Under the pieces are notes generated by a model. It worked only from the letters and a program-made list of their open reading frames with translations, did no database searches and had not been told where the DNA came from. From Natrinema gelatinilyticum (GTDB lineage Archaea > Halobacteriota > Halobacteria > Halobacteriales > Natrialbaceae), in NCBI RefSeq assembly GCF_024266705.1, contig NZ_CP100756.1, forward strand, positions 62,001-126,000: DNA of 64,000 nt. The letters run 5' to 3'. Made by a program: the position numbers and the translations under genes. Shown here piece after piece: positions 1 through 8,771 of this stretch; the first letter of the stretch is position 1; each line of letters opens with the position of its first letter.

Positions 1-2368
1 GACCGCAGCCGAGGAACTCGGCGAAGCCGACGTCGAGACGGTCGAGCAGGTGCTTTCCGACGTGCTGATCGAGCCGACGTTCACCGCCCATCCGACCGAG
101 GCCCGGCGCAAGACGGTCAAATCGAAGCTTCGAACGATCTCGACCAACCTCGAGACGCTCGACGAACGCCTGCTGACCAACAAAGAAGAGGGACAGGTCT
201 GGCGGGACATCGACGCCGAGGTGACGAGCCTCTGGCAGACGCCGCAGGTCCGCAATCGACAGCCGGAGCCAGAAGACGAGGCGCGCAACGTACAGTGGTA
301 CCTCGAGAATACGCTGTTCGAAGTCGTCGGCGAGGTGTACGACGAACTCGACGACGCCATCGATGCGGAAGTTCCCGGCAACATCGATATTCCGAAGCTC
401 TTCGAGTTCCGATCGTGGGCGGGAAGCGACCGCGACGGTAATCCCTACGTGACCCCCGAAGTCACCGCGAACACGCTCGAACGCCAGCGGTCGGTCATCC
501 TCGAGCAGTATCACGAACAGCTCAAGCGTCTCTCGGGCGTCTTGAGCCAGGACGGCAGTCGGATCGATGCTGGGTCGGCGTTCCAGGCCTCGCTCGAGGA
601 AGACCGAGATCGATTGCCCGGCAGCGCCCGCACTGCCAGAGAGCGGTATCCGGGCGAACCCTACCGACAAAAGCTCAAGCTCATGCGCGAACGGCTTCGC
701 CGCGTCGGCGACGTCCGTCCGGGCGGCTACGACGAGGCCGAGGCGCTCCTCGAGGATCTCTCGGTCATCGCCGAGAGCCTCCGCAACAACGCCGCCGAGA
801 GTGTCGTCGACGCTCACGTCGATCCGATCCGGCGCCAGGTCGCGACCTTCGGGTTCTCCCTGGCGAGCCTCGATCTGCGGGACCATCAGCAAAAACATAC
901 CGACGCCATCGCCGAGGCCCTCGAGACCGAAGGGATCGACTATCACGGGCTCTCTGAAGACGAGCGCGTCGAGTTCCTGACCGACGCCATCCTGCAAGAC
1001 GAACCAGTGCTCGACCTAGGTGACACCGACGACCTCTCGGAGGCGTCGGCGCGCGCTCTTACGTTGTTCGATAGTCTCGCGGAGTGGCAGACCGAGTACG
1101 GCGTCCACGCGATCGACACGTACTGCATTTCGATGACCGAGGAACCGAGCCACGTTCTCGAGGTGCTGTTCCTCGCCAATCAAGCCGGTGTCGTTTCCCT
1201 CCCGGAACACGCCGGAATCGACATCGTTCCCCTGCTCGAGACCGAGTACGCACTCTCCGGTGCGCGGCGGATCATGGGGACGCTGTTCGAGAACGAGGCC
1301 TACGCGAAAGCGCTCGAGGCCCGCGGCCGGACCCAGGAGATCATGCTCGGCTACTCGGACTCGAACAAGGAGAACGGCTTCCTCGCGGCCAACTGGTCGC
1401 TGTACAAGAACCAGCGCCGACTGGGAGAGATCTGCGACGATTTCGACGTGACCATGCGGTTGTTCCACGGCCGCGGCGGCTCGATCTCGCGAGGGGGCGG
1501 GCCGATGAACGAGGCGCTGCTTGCGCTTCCGAACTCGACGGTAACGGGTCAGGTCAAGTTCACCGAACAGGGCGAGGCAATCGCGGAGAAGTACGCCAAT
1601 CCGCGCATCGCCGAGCGCAACATCGAGCAGATGCTCAACGCCCAGCTCAGGGCGCGGAAACGTGCGATGGACCAGCCGGAAGAGGAGATCCGAGAGGAGT
1701 GGATCGACGCGATGGATACCATGACCGACGTCGCGCGAACGGAATATCGTGATCTCCTCGAGAGCGACGGGTTCGTCCGCTATTTCGAGCAGGCGACGCC
1801 GATCACCGTCATCGAGGATCTGGATCTGGGGTCGCGCCCGGCTTCTCGGTCGGGTGAACGGACCGTCGAAGATCTGCGGGCGATCCCGTGGGTGTTCTCC
1901 TGGACACAATCGCGGTGTATCCTGCCGGGGTGGTACGCCATCGCGACGGGACTCGAGGCCTATCTGGACGATGATGGCTCGATGGAAACGCTCCAGACAA
2001 TGTACGACGAGTGGCCGTTCTTCCGAACGACGCTCGACAACGCGGCGCTGTCGCTGTCGCGTACCGAACTCGAGATCGCCGACCGATACGCCGACATGGC
2101 CGACGCCGAGCTTCGTGAGCGGTTCTTCCCCCGGATAACCGACGAGTACGAGCGGGCGGCCGATCTGATAACGGAAATCGGCCAGCGCGATCGCCTGCAC
2201 ACCCGCGATTGGCTTGGAGAGAATCTCGAACGGCGAAACCCCTACGTCGACCCGCTCAACCTGCTCCAGGTGTATTTGCTCGATCGGACGCACCGAACTG
2301 ATATCGAAGAACGGACGCTTCGGTTGACGGTGAAGGGGATCGCCGCTGGGATGAAGAACACGGGATAA
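1..2368 (+). CDS. ppc: Phosphoenolpyruvate carboxylase, 5'-truncated by window edge
   Basis: Carboxylates phosphoenolpyruvate with bicarbonate to oxaloacetate, the anaplerotic entry to the TCA cycle, in the cytoplasm. The frame is already open at base 2 and runs into the family signature FTAHPTEA (about 80-103), which carries the catalytic histidine, so the gene starts left of the window and the GTG at 50 is internal. Other family blocks are GYSDSNKENG (about 1349-1378), the glycine-rich loop FHGRGGSISRGGG (about 1464) and the C-terminal tail ending MKNTG, the conserved end of bacterial-type PEP carboxylases. About 788 residues are visible of the usual 880-900, so roughly 100 N-terminal residues are missing. 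It is followed by a tRNA gene on the same strand. Confidence 0.96.
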   Translation, partial: TAAEELGEADVETVEQVLSDVLIEPTFTAHPTEARRKTVKSKLRTISTNLETLDERLLTNKEEGQVWRDIDAEVTSLWQTPQVRNRQPEPEDEARNVQWYLENTLFEVVGEVYDELDDAIDAEVPGNIDIPKLFEFRSWAGSDRDGNPYVTPEVTANTLERQRSVILEQYHEQLKRLSGVLSQDGSRIDAGSAFQASLEEDRDRLPGSARTARERYPGEPYRQKLKLMRERLRRVGDVRPGGYDEAEALLEDLSVIAESLRNNAAESVVDAHVDPIRRQVATFGFSLASLDLRDHQQKHTDAIAEALETEGIDYHGLSEDERVEFLTDAILQDEPVLDLGDTDDLSEASARALTLFDSLAEWQTEYGVHAIDTYCISMTEEPSHVLEVLFLANQAGVVSLPEHAGIDIVPLLETEYALSGARRIMGTLFENEAYAKALEARGRTQEIMLGYSDSNKENGFLAANWSLYKNQRRLGEICDDFDVTMRLFHGRGGSISRGGGPMNEALLALPNSTVTGQVKFTEQGEAIAEKYANPRIAERNIEQMLNAQLRARKRAMDQPEEEIREEWIDAMDTMTDVARTEYRDLLESDGFVRYFEQATPITVIEDLDLGSRPASRSGERTVEDLRAIPWVFSWTQSRCILPGWYAIATGLEAYLDDDGSMETLQTMYDEWPFFRTTLDNAALSLSRTELEIADRYADMADAELRERFFPRITDEYERAADLITEIGQRDRLHTRDWLGENLERRNPYVDPLNLLQVYLLDRTHRTDIEERTLRLTVKGIAAGMKNTG

Positions 2369-2488
2369 GGGTCGGGCCGAGTCGGATTGCCGACCGGTCT
2401 CGAGTCAGTCGATCTCGAACGCGAATCGGTCACAGGCGGAGCGAAGAATCGAAACGGGTAAAAACGTCTCTCGAGTAGCAGTGAGTGA

Positions 2489-2573
2489 GCCGAGATAGCC
2501 TAGCCCGGCCAAGGCGGCAGATTCGAAATCTGCTGTCCTCACGGACTCGGGAGTTCAAATCTCCCTCTCGGCG
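2489..2573 (+). tRNA. tRNA-Ser (anticodon CGA)
   Basis: A full cloverleaf can be folded by eye. The acceptor stem GCCGAGA (2489-2495) pairs with TCTCGGC (2566-2572), and the discriminator is G at 2573. The D arm is GCC...GGC. The anticodon stem GCAGA/TCTGC flanks the loop TTCGAAA with anticodon CGA at 2524-2526. A long type II variable arm follows, as expected for serine, and the T arm is GGGAG TTCAAAT CTCCC. The CCA end is not encoded, as is common in haloarchaea. A T5 run directly after position 2573 is a plausible terminator. It reads UCG codons. No intron is seen. Confidence 0.96.
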
Positions 2574-2890
2574 TTTTTGCTGCAGTAGACGACGAACGGA
2601 ACGGGCCGTCCGTATCCCAGAACGGGCCGCGAAGCGCAGACTCGGAGCGCGTTGTGTCGCGCTGCGATCATACCGCGGCGAAACAAGGTCGTGAGCAACC
2701 AATTTCACTCCTAGTTCGAACTACCACCGTAGTGGTTCGTCTCTGTGGGACCGCAGTCGAGGGTGGGACCGGAGGTCGGTCACCCGTCATGCGCAAGGGT
2801 GGCTTCTAAGCAAATTCTTGTGGTAGGGATTTCGATACGAGAAATCAATGTCCGTACTTCCATATTCGATCGACGAAGGAGGAGGCTGCG
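2574..2890. other. Intergenic region, no gene seen
   Basis: The 317 bases between the tRNA and the iron-sulfur protein gene hold only short frames with basic, arginine/serine-rich translations, typical of non-coding frames in this genome. The T run at 2574-2578 probably ends the tRNA transcript. No clear TATA box was placed for the next gene. Confidence 0.5.
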
Positions 2891-4525
2891 ATGGGTTCTG
2901 ACGACACTCGCGACGACCCCGCCGCCGGGGAGGAGACATTTCATCCGCTCGGCGAGGCGTGGCAGGACGACCTCGAGGACATGCTCGACGACACCGAGTA
3001 CGATACCGAACTCGGGATGGAGATGGGGAGAGACGCCATGCGGGTGACGAAGGGCGAACTCTCCGAGGAGGAGTTCCACGAGCGGTATCACGAGGACGTG
3101 ATGGAGGAGTTCGACGAGGACGAGCGGCCGATCGCCAGTCCGGACGACGTCGACGAGAAGGAGTCGGAATCGTTGCTCTCGTCGCTTACCGGCGACGAGT
3201 CTCGTCGGGAGGTGCTCAAGAAAGGCGCTGCCGGTGCCGGGTTCGCCAGCCTCGGTTGGGGAGCCGTCGACCAGCAGGAGCCAGAGACAGAACACGCCGT
3301 CGAAGACCCGGGCGAAGTCCACATGGATGAGGAGGATACCCAGTGGGGAATGACGATCGACCTCGAGTACTGCGACGGCTGTCTCTCCTGTGTGACCGCC
3401 TGCAACGCGGAGCACCAGTGGGACGAGGGGGCGAACTGGATGTACGTCCTCGCTTACGAGGACGGGAACGTCGAATCGCCGGAACCGGACAACTACGACA
3501 GCGTCCACGACTTCAACTACCTCGTTCGTCCCTGCCAGCACTGCACCGACGCGCCCTGCGAGAAGGTGTGCCCGACGACAGCCCGCCACACCCGGGACCG
3601 AGGCGGCCTGGTGTTGACCGACTACGATGTCTGTATCGGCTGTCGATACTGTCAGGTGGCCTGTCCGTACGGCGTCAACTACTTCCAGTGGGACGACCCG
3701 AACGTCTCGGAGGAAGAACTCGATCCGGAAGGGGTCTACGACTATCGCGACCGACGTGTCAGCCGGCGCGCTCCCCGTGGCGTCATGTCGAAGTGCATCT
3801 TCGACCCGGCTCGCCAGGACGGCAACCACGGCGAGCAACTGATCGGCACGACGGCCTGCGAACAGGCGTGCCCGCCGCAGGTGATCCAGTTCGGTGACAA
3901 GAACAATCCCAACAGCGATCCGGAGCGCTACCGGGACAATCCGGCCAGAGCGCGCACCCTGATCCGGTTGAATACGAGCCTGCCATCGCCGGACGAACTC
4001 CCGTCGATGCTCGAGGGCGTCGATTCGACCATCGAAGCGGTGTCCGAATCCGTCGAGGGACTCGACGAGCAGTCCATCGCCCTCACGACGGCGGTCCTGA
4101 TCACGACCGTGGATTACGACGAGGAGGCACCGCCGGGCGATACCCTGGTGGGATACGAAGCGACGATTCTCGAGGTCGCAGAAATCCTGCAGAATCACGG
4201 GATCGCCCTCGAGAGCCAGGAGGTCCTCACCCAGCTCGACCTGACGGTCGAGCAGTTCCAAGGCCCGACGGAGGATGTCGATGTGGCCAATCGAGAGGAG
4301 GTCGCCCAGGAGCTATTCGAAGACTACATCGACCCGCCGGTCAACGAGTACGAACTCCTCGCGGACATCGGGACGAACCCGAACGTCACCTATCTCGGGA
4401 AAGAGCCCGGACCGAACGCCCACCAGGTCCCCGGTCCGACCTCCTACCAGGAGGTCGGCATGCTCGACAAACGCCAGGAGGCACTCGACGACAGAACGGT
4501 TGGCCTGGGACTGCGAAACGAGTGA
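2891..4525 (+). CDS. Ferredoxin-type iron-sulfur subunit (DmsB/PsrB/NrfC-like), orphan
   Basis: An electron-transfer subunit of the kind that pairs with a molybdopterin oxidoreductase and an NrfD-type membrane anchor. Residues 1-100 form an acidic domain. A twin-arginine stretch SRREVLKKGAAGAGF follows at about 104-118, unusually far from the N-terminus. Cysteine groups follow: C161-x2-C-x2-C-x3-C171, C215-x2-C-x4-C-x3-C227 and C248-x2-C-x2-C-x3-C258. A fourth group has only C302, C323 and C327, with CIFD where CxxC is usual. A segment of about 150 residues (roughly 350-495) separates the clusters from the usual tail NPNVTYLGKEP. At 544 residues it is about twice the length of DmsB. No catalytic or membrane subunit lies beside it in this window: the neighbours are a tRNA and an opposite-strand gene. 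Confidence 0.85.
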   Translation: MGSDDTRDDPAAGEETFHPLGEAWQDDLEDMLDDTEYDTELGMEMGRDAMRVTKGELSEEEFHERYHEDVMEEFDEDERPIASPDDVDEKESESLLSSLTGDESRREVLKKGAAGAGFASLGWGAVDQQEPETEHAVEDPGEVHMDEEDTQWGMTIDLEYCDGCLSCVTACNAEHQWDEGANWMYVLAYEDGNVESPEPDNYDSVHDFNYLVRPCQHCTDAPCEKVCPTTARHTRDRGGLVLTDYDVCIGCRYCQVACPYGVNYFQWDDPNVSEEELDPEGVYDYRDRRVSRRAPRGVMSKCIFDPARQDGNHGEQLIGTTACEQACPPQVIQFGDKNNPNSDPERYRDNPARARTLIRLNTSLPSPDELPSMLEGVDSTIEAVSESVEGLDEQSIALTTAVLITTVDYDEEAPPGDTLVGYEATILEVAEILQNHGIALESQEVLTQLDLTVEQFQGPTEDVDVANREEVAQELFEDYIDPPVNEYELLADIGTNPNVTYLGKEPGPNAHQVPGPTSYQEVGMLDKRQEALDDRTVGLGLRNE

Positions 4526-4575
4526 CGCGTTCCGGCGGGCCGACGGTTCTGCTGTGGCCCGCCCCACGGTCGGTG

Positions 4576-6237
4576 TCACAGGTCAAAGCCGAAGTTGAAA
4601 CCCCCCTCCCACTGGAGACGCTGACCCCGGAACCTGGTGTCTCCGCCGTGTCGGTTGCCGACCCACAGCACCCTCGAGAGCGTAGTATCGGGGTCGCTCA
4701 TCACGAGTCCGTCGAAGCGCGAGTGGGTGACGTTGTGGTTCTCGCCGGTTTCGTCGAACCGGAGGCTGGCCCCGTCTGCATCGATCGTGACGTTGTCGAG
4801 TGTGAGCCGATCGATATCGGTCTCACCATCGGTGACGAAAACGCCGTGTCTATCTGTGGCGGACTGCGGTTCGATATCGAACTCGCAATTGGTGAACGTG
4901 ACGTTCGACGACCCGACGTAAACCGCATAATCCGAAACTGTTGGACTCGACTGGTCGGTAATCGTGCAACTGTCAAAGTAGGTGGGGGCAGCGTCGTTGT
5001 CGTTAACCCGGATCGCACGACCGTCGGTTCCGCGGTCGGTGATGTGGACGTCTGTCAGCCGGGCCGGGCCGTCCTGGGTCAAGCGGATGATCTCGGTATC
5101 CTTTCGGACCTGGTTGTTTATTAACAACTGGGAGACTAACTGCCCGCCGCCGTTCTCGAGCCAGAGGCCGGACCAGGGGTATCCCGGATAGTCGTTCATC
5201 GTGATGTGACAGTTTTCGACGCGGTCGTTCGCGCCGATTCGAATCGATGCGCCGGCGCAGTTACGCACGTGGCAACCGGTAACGATATTTCGGCCGTCGT
5301 TACCTGACACGTAGATTCCGTTGTCGATGTAGTCCGAAACCTGGCAGCTTTCCCAGATGTTCGTCCCGTGGTTGTATATGTTCGTGGCGAAGGGAATCGC
5401 GTGGCCGACGTGAGTCGGTCGGTCGTATTCCGTATCGCCGTTACTGAGCGTGCACCCGCAGATGATGTTGGTGGTCGAATACCGGACTCCGGCCACCATA
5501 ATCGTATACCGGTCGCCACCGTACGTTGGATTCAACCTGTCGCGCTGGCCGCGCATCGAGACGTTCTCAATGTGGCTGTAGTTGTAGGTATACCAGCGCC
5601 CGATTCCGGCGTCGTAATCGCCGCGGATATCCACCTGGAGGTCGCTCATGACCGTCCGCTGTGCGTGCGGCAGCGACGCCTCCGACGTTCCGACGGTCAT
5701 CAACCGGTCGACGTCCTGATCGGTTACTTTGAGGACGGCGAATGGGCACCCGACGAGCCCGAAATATTCGTGGGCATCGAGGTGGATGTTGTCCGTCTCG
5801 ACGTGCCACGTTCCGGGTGGGATCTCATACCGGTGGTTTCGTTCCGTCGGTCGGAACGACGAATAGTGGGCGTAGATCGCAGCCATTATGTCGTCCTGTT
5901 CGGGCTCGACACCGAGGTCGTCGCGTACGTTGACGATGTTCGGGTTCTGATTTACGGCGTCGATAGTGACGGAGTCGTCGTCGGACTCGGTCGCCGTGAG
6001 TGAGTCGTCGAAATTCAGGTGGGAGACGGACGTGTCGATCATCGTTCCCGAGTCGCTCACGGAGAGTCTGTTCGCGGGGTTGGACTGGGCCGAAGCGACG
6101 CCGACGCCGGAGCCCGTCGCCGCTGCGCCGGTGAGGGCGCCGCCGATGCCGAGGGCACCGAGCAAGCCGATGTACGATCGTCGTGAGGTCTCACCGGCTG
6201 TGCCGGTCGACTGGTCTGGTTGGGTATCGTCTTCCAT
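4576..6237 (-). CDS. Tat-secreted right-handed beta-helix protein
   Basis: An extracellular repeat protein, possibly a polysaccharide-binding or -cleaving surface protein. The N-terminus has a twin-arginine signal, SRRSYIGLLG at residues 18-27, then an alanine/glycine-rich hydrophobic stretch ending near ASAQ, a likely cleavage site. The rest is built of short repeating strands rich in N, G, T and D, with phrases such as VENCHITMNDYPG, VTGCHVRNCAG and FTNCEFDIE, the pattern of pectate-lyase-like parallel beta helices. No catalytic residues can be assigned with confidence. It converges with the iron-sulfur protein gene, stops 50 bp apart, and stands alone on its strand. The substrate is unknown. 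Confidence 0.8.
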   Translation of the reverse strand: MEDDTQPDQSTGTAGETSRRSYIGLLGALGIGGALTGAAATGSGVGVASAQSNPANRLSVSDSGTMIDTSVSHLNFDDSLTATESDDDSVTIDAVNQNPNIVNVRDDLGVEPEQDDIMAAIYAHYSSFRPTERNHRYEIPPGTWHVETDNIHLDAHEYFGLVGCPFAVLKVTDQDVDRLMTVGTSEASLPHAQRTVMSDLQVDIRGDYDAGIGRWYTYNYSHIENVSMRGQRDRLNPTYGGDRYTIMVAGVRYSTTNIICGCTLSNGDTEYDRPTHVGHAIPFATNIYNHGTNIWESCQVSDYIDNGIYVSGNDGRNIVTGCHVRNCAGASIRIGANDRVENCHITMNDYPGYPWSGLWLENGGGQLVSQLLINNQVRKDTEIIRLTQDGPARLTDVHITDRGTDGRAIRVNDNDAAPTYFDSCTITDQSSPTVSDYAVYVGSSNVTFTNCEFDIEPQSATDRHGVFVTDGETDIDRLTLDNVTIDADGASLRFDETGENHNVTHSRFDGLVMSDPDTTLSRVLWVGNRHGGDTRFRGQRLQWEGGFNFGFDL

Positions 6238-6498
6238 CGCAACTTGACTGTCATGATTTCTTGGGATTTGTTATAGATCGTCTACCGTCCTTTGAGTCGC
6301 TTCGAACCGATACCGACCCGTTTTTCTCGTGCAACCGATCGTGACAGCGATCGGTAGGAACAGCCACACCGGTTCGTCGCGATTCGACCGCCGTCCTGGA
6401 GAAATTGGTGACTATATCTCGTTTGTCGGTGCAATCTCGACGGCCGCAGACATCTGACTGGTGCGTCCGCTCTCGAGGTCGAACCTGTGGCGGCCGGT

Positions 6499-8112
6499 TC
6501 AGTCGTCCGCCGGGGTTAGCGGCTGCTGGTCGGCCGCGAGCAGTCGGTCGAGTGCGTCCACCATCGCATTCACGCTCGCGCGTGTGATATCGGCCTCGCT
6601 TCGGGCAACGGTCACCGAACGGTCGTTTCGGGCCATCGTCACCTCGACGGTGACCACAGCGTCGGTTCCGCCCGTGACCGCATCGACGTGGTAGGATTCG
6701 AGTTCGGCGTCAGCCATCGAGCCGAGCGCCTCGCGAACGGCGGAGACGGCCGCGTCGACGGGGCCGGACCCGGTGCCGCTTGCCACGCGTTCCTCGCCGT
6801 CGACGTCGAGTCGGACGCTCGCGGTCGGGACGGCACCGCCGCTGGTGGCGGTCAAGTCAAGCAGGTCGACGACCCGGGTGCGGTCATCGCCGGTGACGTC
6901 TTCGGCCACGGCCAGCAGGTCGGCATCGGTCACACGACGACCGCGGTCGCCGAGTTCGGTCACTCGCGTTGCGATCTCGGCGATCTCGTCCTCGTCTGCC
7001 GCCACGTCATGTTCCTCGAGCGCCGCCTCGACGCCCGCCCGCCCGGCGTGTTTGCCGAGTGCGAGACGGCGCTCACGGCCGACGGTCTCGGGCGCGTAGG
7101 GCTCGTACATCTTGTCGTCTTTCAGCGTTCCGTCGGTGTGGATACCGCTCTCGTGGGTGAAGGCGTTCTCGCCGATGACGGCCTTGTTCGGCGGAAGCTG
7201 GACGCCCGTCGCTCGAGAGACGATCTGAGCGAGGTCGTACAGCTCGGCGAGATCGAGCGTTGAGACGCCATACACGTGCGAAAGTGAAATTGCGACTTCC
7301 TCCAGGGCGACGTTCCCGGCGCGTTCACCGAGCCCGTTGACTGTGCAGTGGACGAGGTCGGCGCCGGCCGAGACCGCCGCGAGCGCGTTTGCCACTCCTA
7401 GCCCGAGGTCGTCGTGTGTGTGTGCGCTGACTGGCCCGATTTCGCCGAGACGAGAGACCGCCTCGTGCGTCCGTTCCGGTCCGGTATGACCGACCGTGTC
7501 GGCGAAACAGTACCGATCAGCGCCCGCATCGAGAGATACCTCGGCCAACTCCTCGAGATAGTCGAGGTCGGCCCGCGAGCCGTCCTCTCCGAGGGCCTCG
7601 ACCCAGAGACCGTGGTCCTTGGCGTACGAGACGATTTCAGCGGTTGTCTCGAGATTGTCCTCGCGAGAGGTGCCGACCTTTCGCTCGACGTGACGGTCGC
7701 TCGACGGGACGACGATGGTAACGCCGTCGACGTCACAGTCGAGCGCGAGGTCGACGTCGCCTTTCATCCCACGACAGAAGCTCGTCACTCGAGCGTCGAG
7801 ATCGAGGTCCGTCACCCGGGAGATGGCCTGTCGCTCACCCGCGCCGGTACAGGCACTACCGGCTTCGATCACGGAGATACCGGCCCGTTCGAGTGACCGA
7901 GCGATCTCGACTTTTTCGTCCGGTGAGAGCGAGACGCCGGGTGCTTGTTCGCCGTCCCGAAGCGTCGTGTCGAGAAGTTGTACTTTACGGTCCGATGCGA
8001 TCGTCTGTTCGGCGGAATGACGTACAGGCAAGAGTGATAAGTTGCGGTTACCGCAGTTACGTTCGTCGGAGAATTTCACGCCCAGCCGGGTCGCCCCGAC
8101 TTCCTCTATCCT
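6499..8112 (-). CDS. 2-Isopropylmalate / (R)-citramalate synthase family protein
   Basis: Condenses acetyl-CoA with a 2-oxo acid, the first step of leucine synthesis or of the pyruvate route to isoleucine. The catalytic TIM barrel starts with [16 protein letters not shown], which holds the R and D active-site residues. It contains [12 protein letters not shown], including the metal-binding histidine pair, and the downstream SGIHTDG block. The C-terminal 130 residues match the LeuA-type dimer/allosteric domain ([21 protein letters not shown]). LeuA and CimA cannot be told apart by eye; the compact form suggests the citramalate type. The frame is open to 8160, but an ATG there would sit inside a promoter palindrome (8134-8155), so the ATG at 8112 is preferred. 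Internal GTG or TTG starts nearer the barrel remain possible. Confidence 0.85.
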   Translation of the reverse strand, partial: RIEEVGATRLGVKFSDERNCGNRNLSLLPVRHSAEQTIASDRKVQLLDTTLRDGEQAPGVSLSPDEKVEIARSLERAGISVIEAGSACTGAGERQAISRVTDLDLDARVTSFCRGMKGDVDLALDCDVDGVTIVVPSSDRHVERKVGTSREDNLETTAEIVSYAKDHGLWVEALGEDGSRADLDYLEELAEVSLDAGADRYCFADTVGHTGPERTHEAVSRLGEIGPVSAHTHDDLGLGVANALAAVSAGADLVHCTVNGLGERAGNVALEEVAISLSHVYGVSTLDLAELYDLAQIVSRATGVQLPPNKAVIGENAFTHESGIHTDGTLKDDKMYEPYAPETVGRERRLALGKHAGRAGVEAALEEHDVAADEDEIAEIATRVTELGDRGRRVTDADLLAVAEDVTGDDRTRVVDLLDLTATSGGAVPTASVRLDVDGEERVASGTGSGPVDAAVSAVREALGSMADAELESYHVDAVTGGTDAVVTVEVTMARNDRSVTVARSEADITRASVNAMVDALDRLLAADQQPLTPADD

Positions 8113-8133
8113 CATCGGATGGCGTATGACGTG

Positions 8134-8155
8134 CCATTGTATCTCGGTACAATGG
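8134..8155 (-). promoter_or_regulatory. Perfect 8-bp inverted repeat at the LeuA/CimA promoter, putative operator
   Basis: CCATTGTA (8134-8141), a 6-base spacer and TACAATGG (8148-8155) form a perfect palindrome. On the minus strand a TATA-like TTTAAG (8171-8166) lies just upstream, placing the expected transcription start about 25 nt further on, within the palindrome. A site overlapping the start point would suit a repressor. Which protein binds is unknown. Confidence 0.55.
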
Positions 8156-8253
8156 AACACGCTGTCTTAAAGCCGCCGGTTCCGACTCCCGTTCGTCGGC
8201 TCAGTAGTCGGGCGGTGGCAGAAACTGCCATCTAACGGGCGGACGGTCGAATT

Positions 8254-8625
8254 TCAGTCGTCCTCGAGAACGAGCCTGTCTCCGGCGTCGACGTCATCGG
8301 CAGCACCGGCGGGAAGTTCGACGATCAAGTCTGCACGTTCGCGGGCGAAACTTCGCCACGGACGAAGCCGATCGACGCGCTGGACGACGTCGTCGACCAC
8401 CCAGACGGCATCGATGGGGACGAAAACGAACAACATGTGAAGGTCGCGGGTCTTCGCCGATCCGAACGGGAACGCCAGCGCGTACTCGGCCGGCAGTGAT
8501 CGGCGAACCATGAGCCCACGCGTCCGGCTCACGAGCGAGTCCGCGATCTCGACCCTTCGCGCTAGAACGGTTTCCCACCCGTCGAAACGGGAATCATCGG
8601 CGGCCGGCTCGTGGACGAGTCGCAC
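8254..8625 (-). CDS. DUF192 family protein
   Basis: A small conserved protein of unknown function. The family core is visible: VEIADSLVSRTRGLMVRRSL, then a YALAFPF strand, HMLFVFVPIDAVWV, and the C-terminal ADLIVELPAGAADD. The start is placed at the GTG giving VRLVHEPAADD, because family members typically begin near this point and are about 120 residues long. The frame stays open upstream to a TTG at 8715, adding 30 basic residues that do not look like the rest. It lies between the LeuA/CimA promoter and the chemotaxis transducer gene, all on the same strand, without clear operon linkage. Confidence 0.85.
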   Translation of the reverse strand: MRLVHEPAADDSRFDGWETVLARRVEIADSLVSRTRGLMVRRSLPAEYALAFPFGSAKTRDLHMLFVFVPIDAVWVVDDVVQRVDRLRPWRSFARERADLIVELPAGAADDVDAGDRLVLEDD

Positions 8626-8771
8626 GACCTCGATTCCGAAGGCGGGGAGCAAAAACCTTCTCGCCGGATTCGGGATCCGACGGTCGAGGAGGGACCGTCC
8701 CAGTTTCGAAAACAACAGATTAGATATCTCGTCGGACTTGTCCGCCCTAATCGGTTCGAGAAGAATGGCTG

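Noticed and set aside
1016..2293. 425-codon open frame opposite ppc
   Set aside because: It is the antisense shadow of a strongly conserved gene; the translation lacks any family signature and arises from GC-rich third positions.
2780..4261. 493-codon open frame opposite the iron-sulfur gene
   Set aside because: The sense strand carries all cysteine motifs; the antisense translation is valine/arginine-rich filler.
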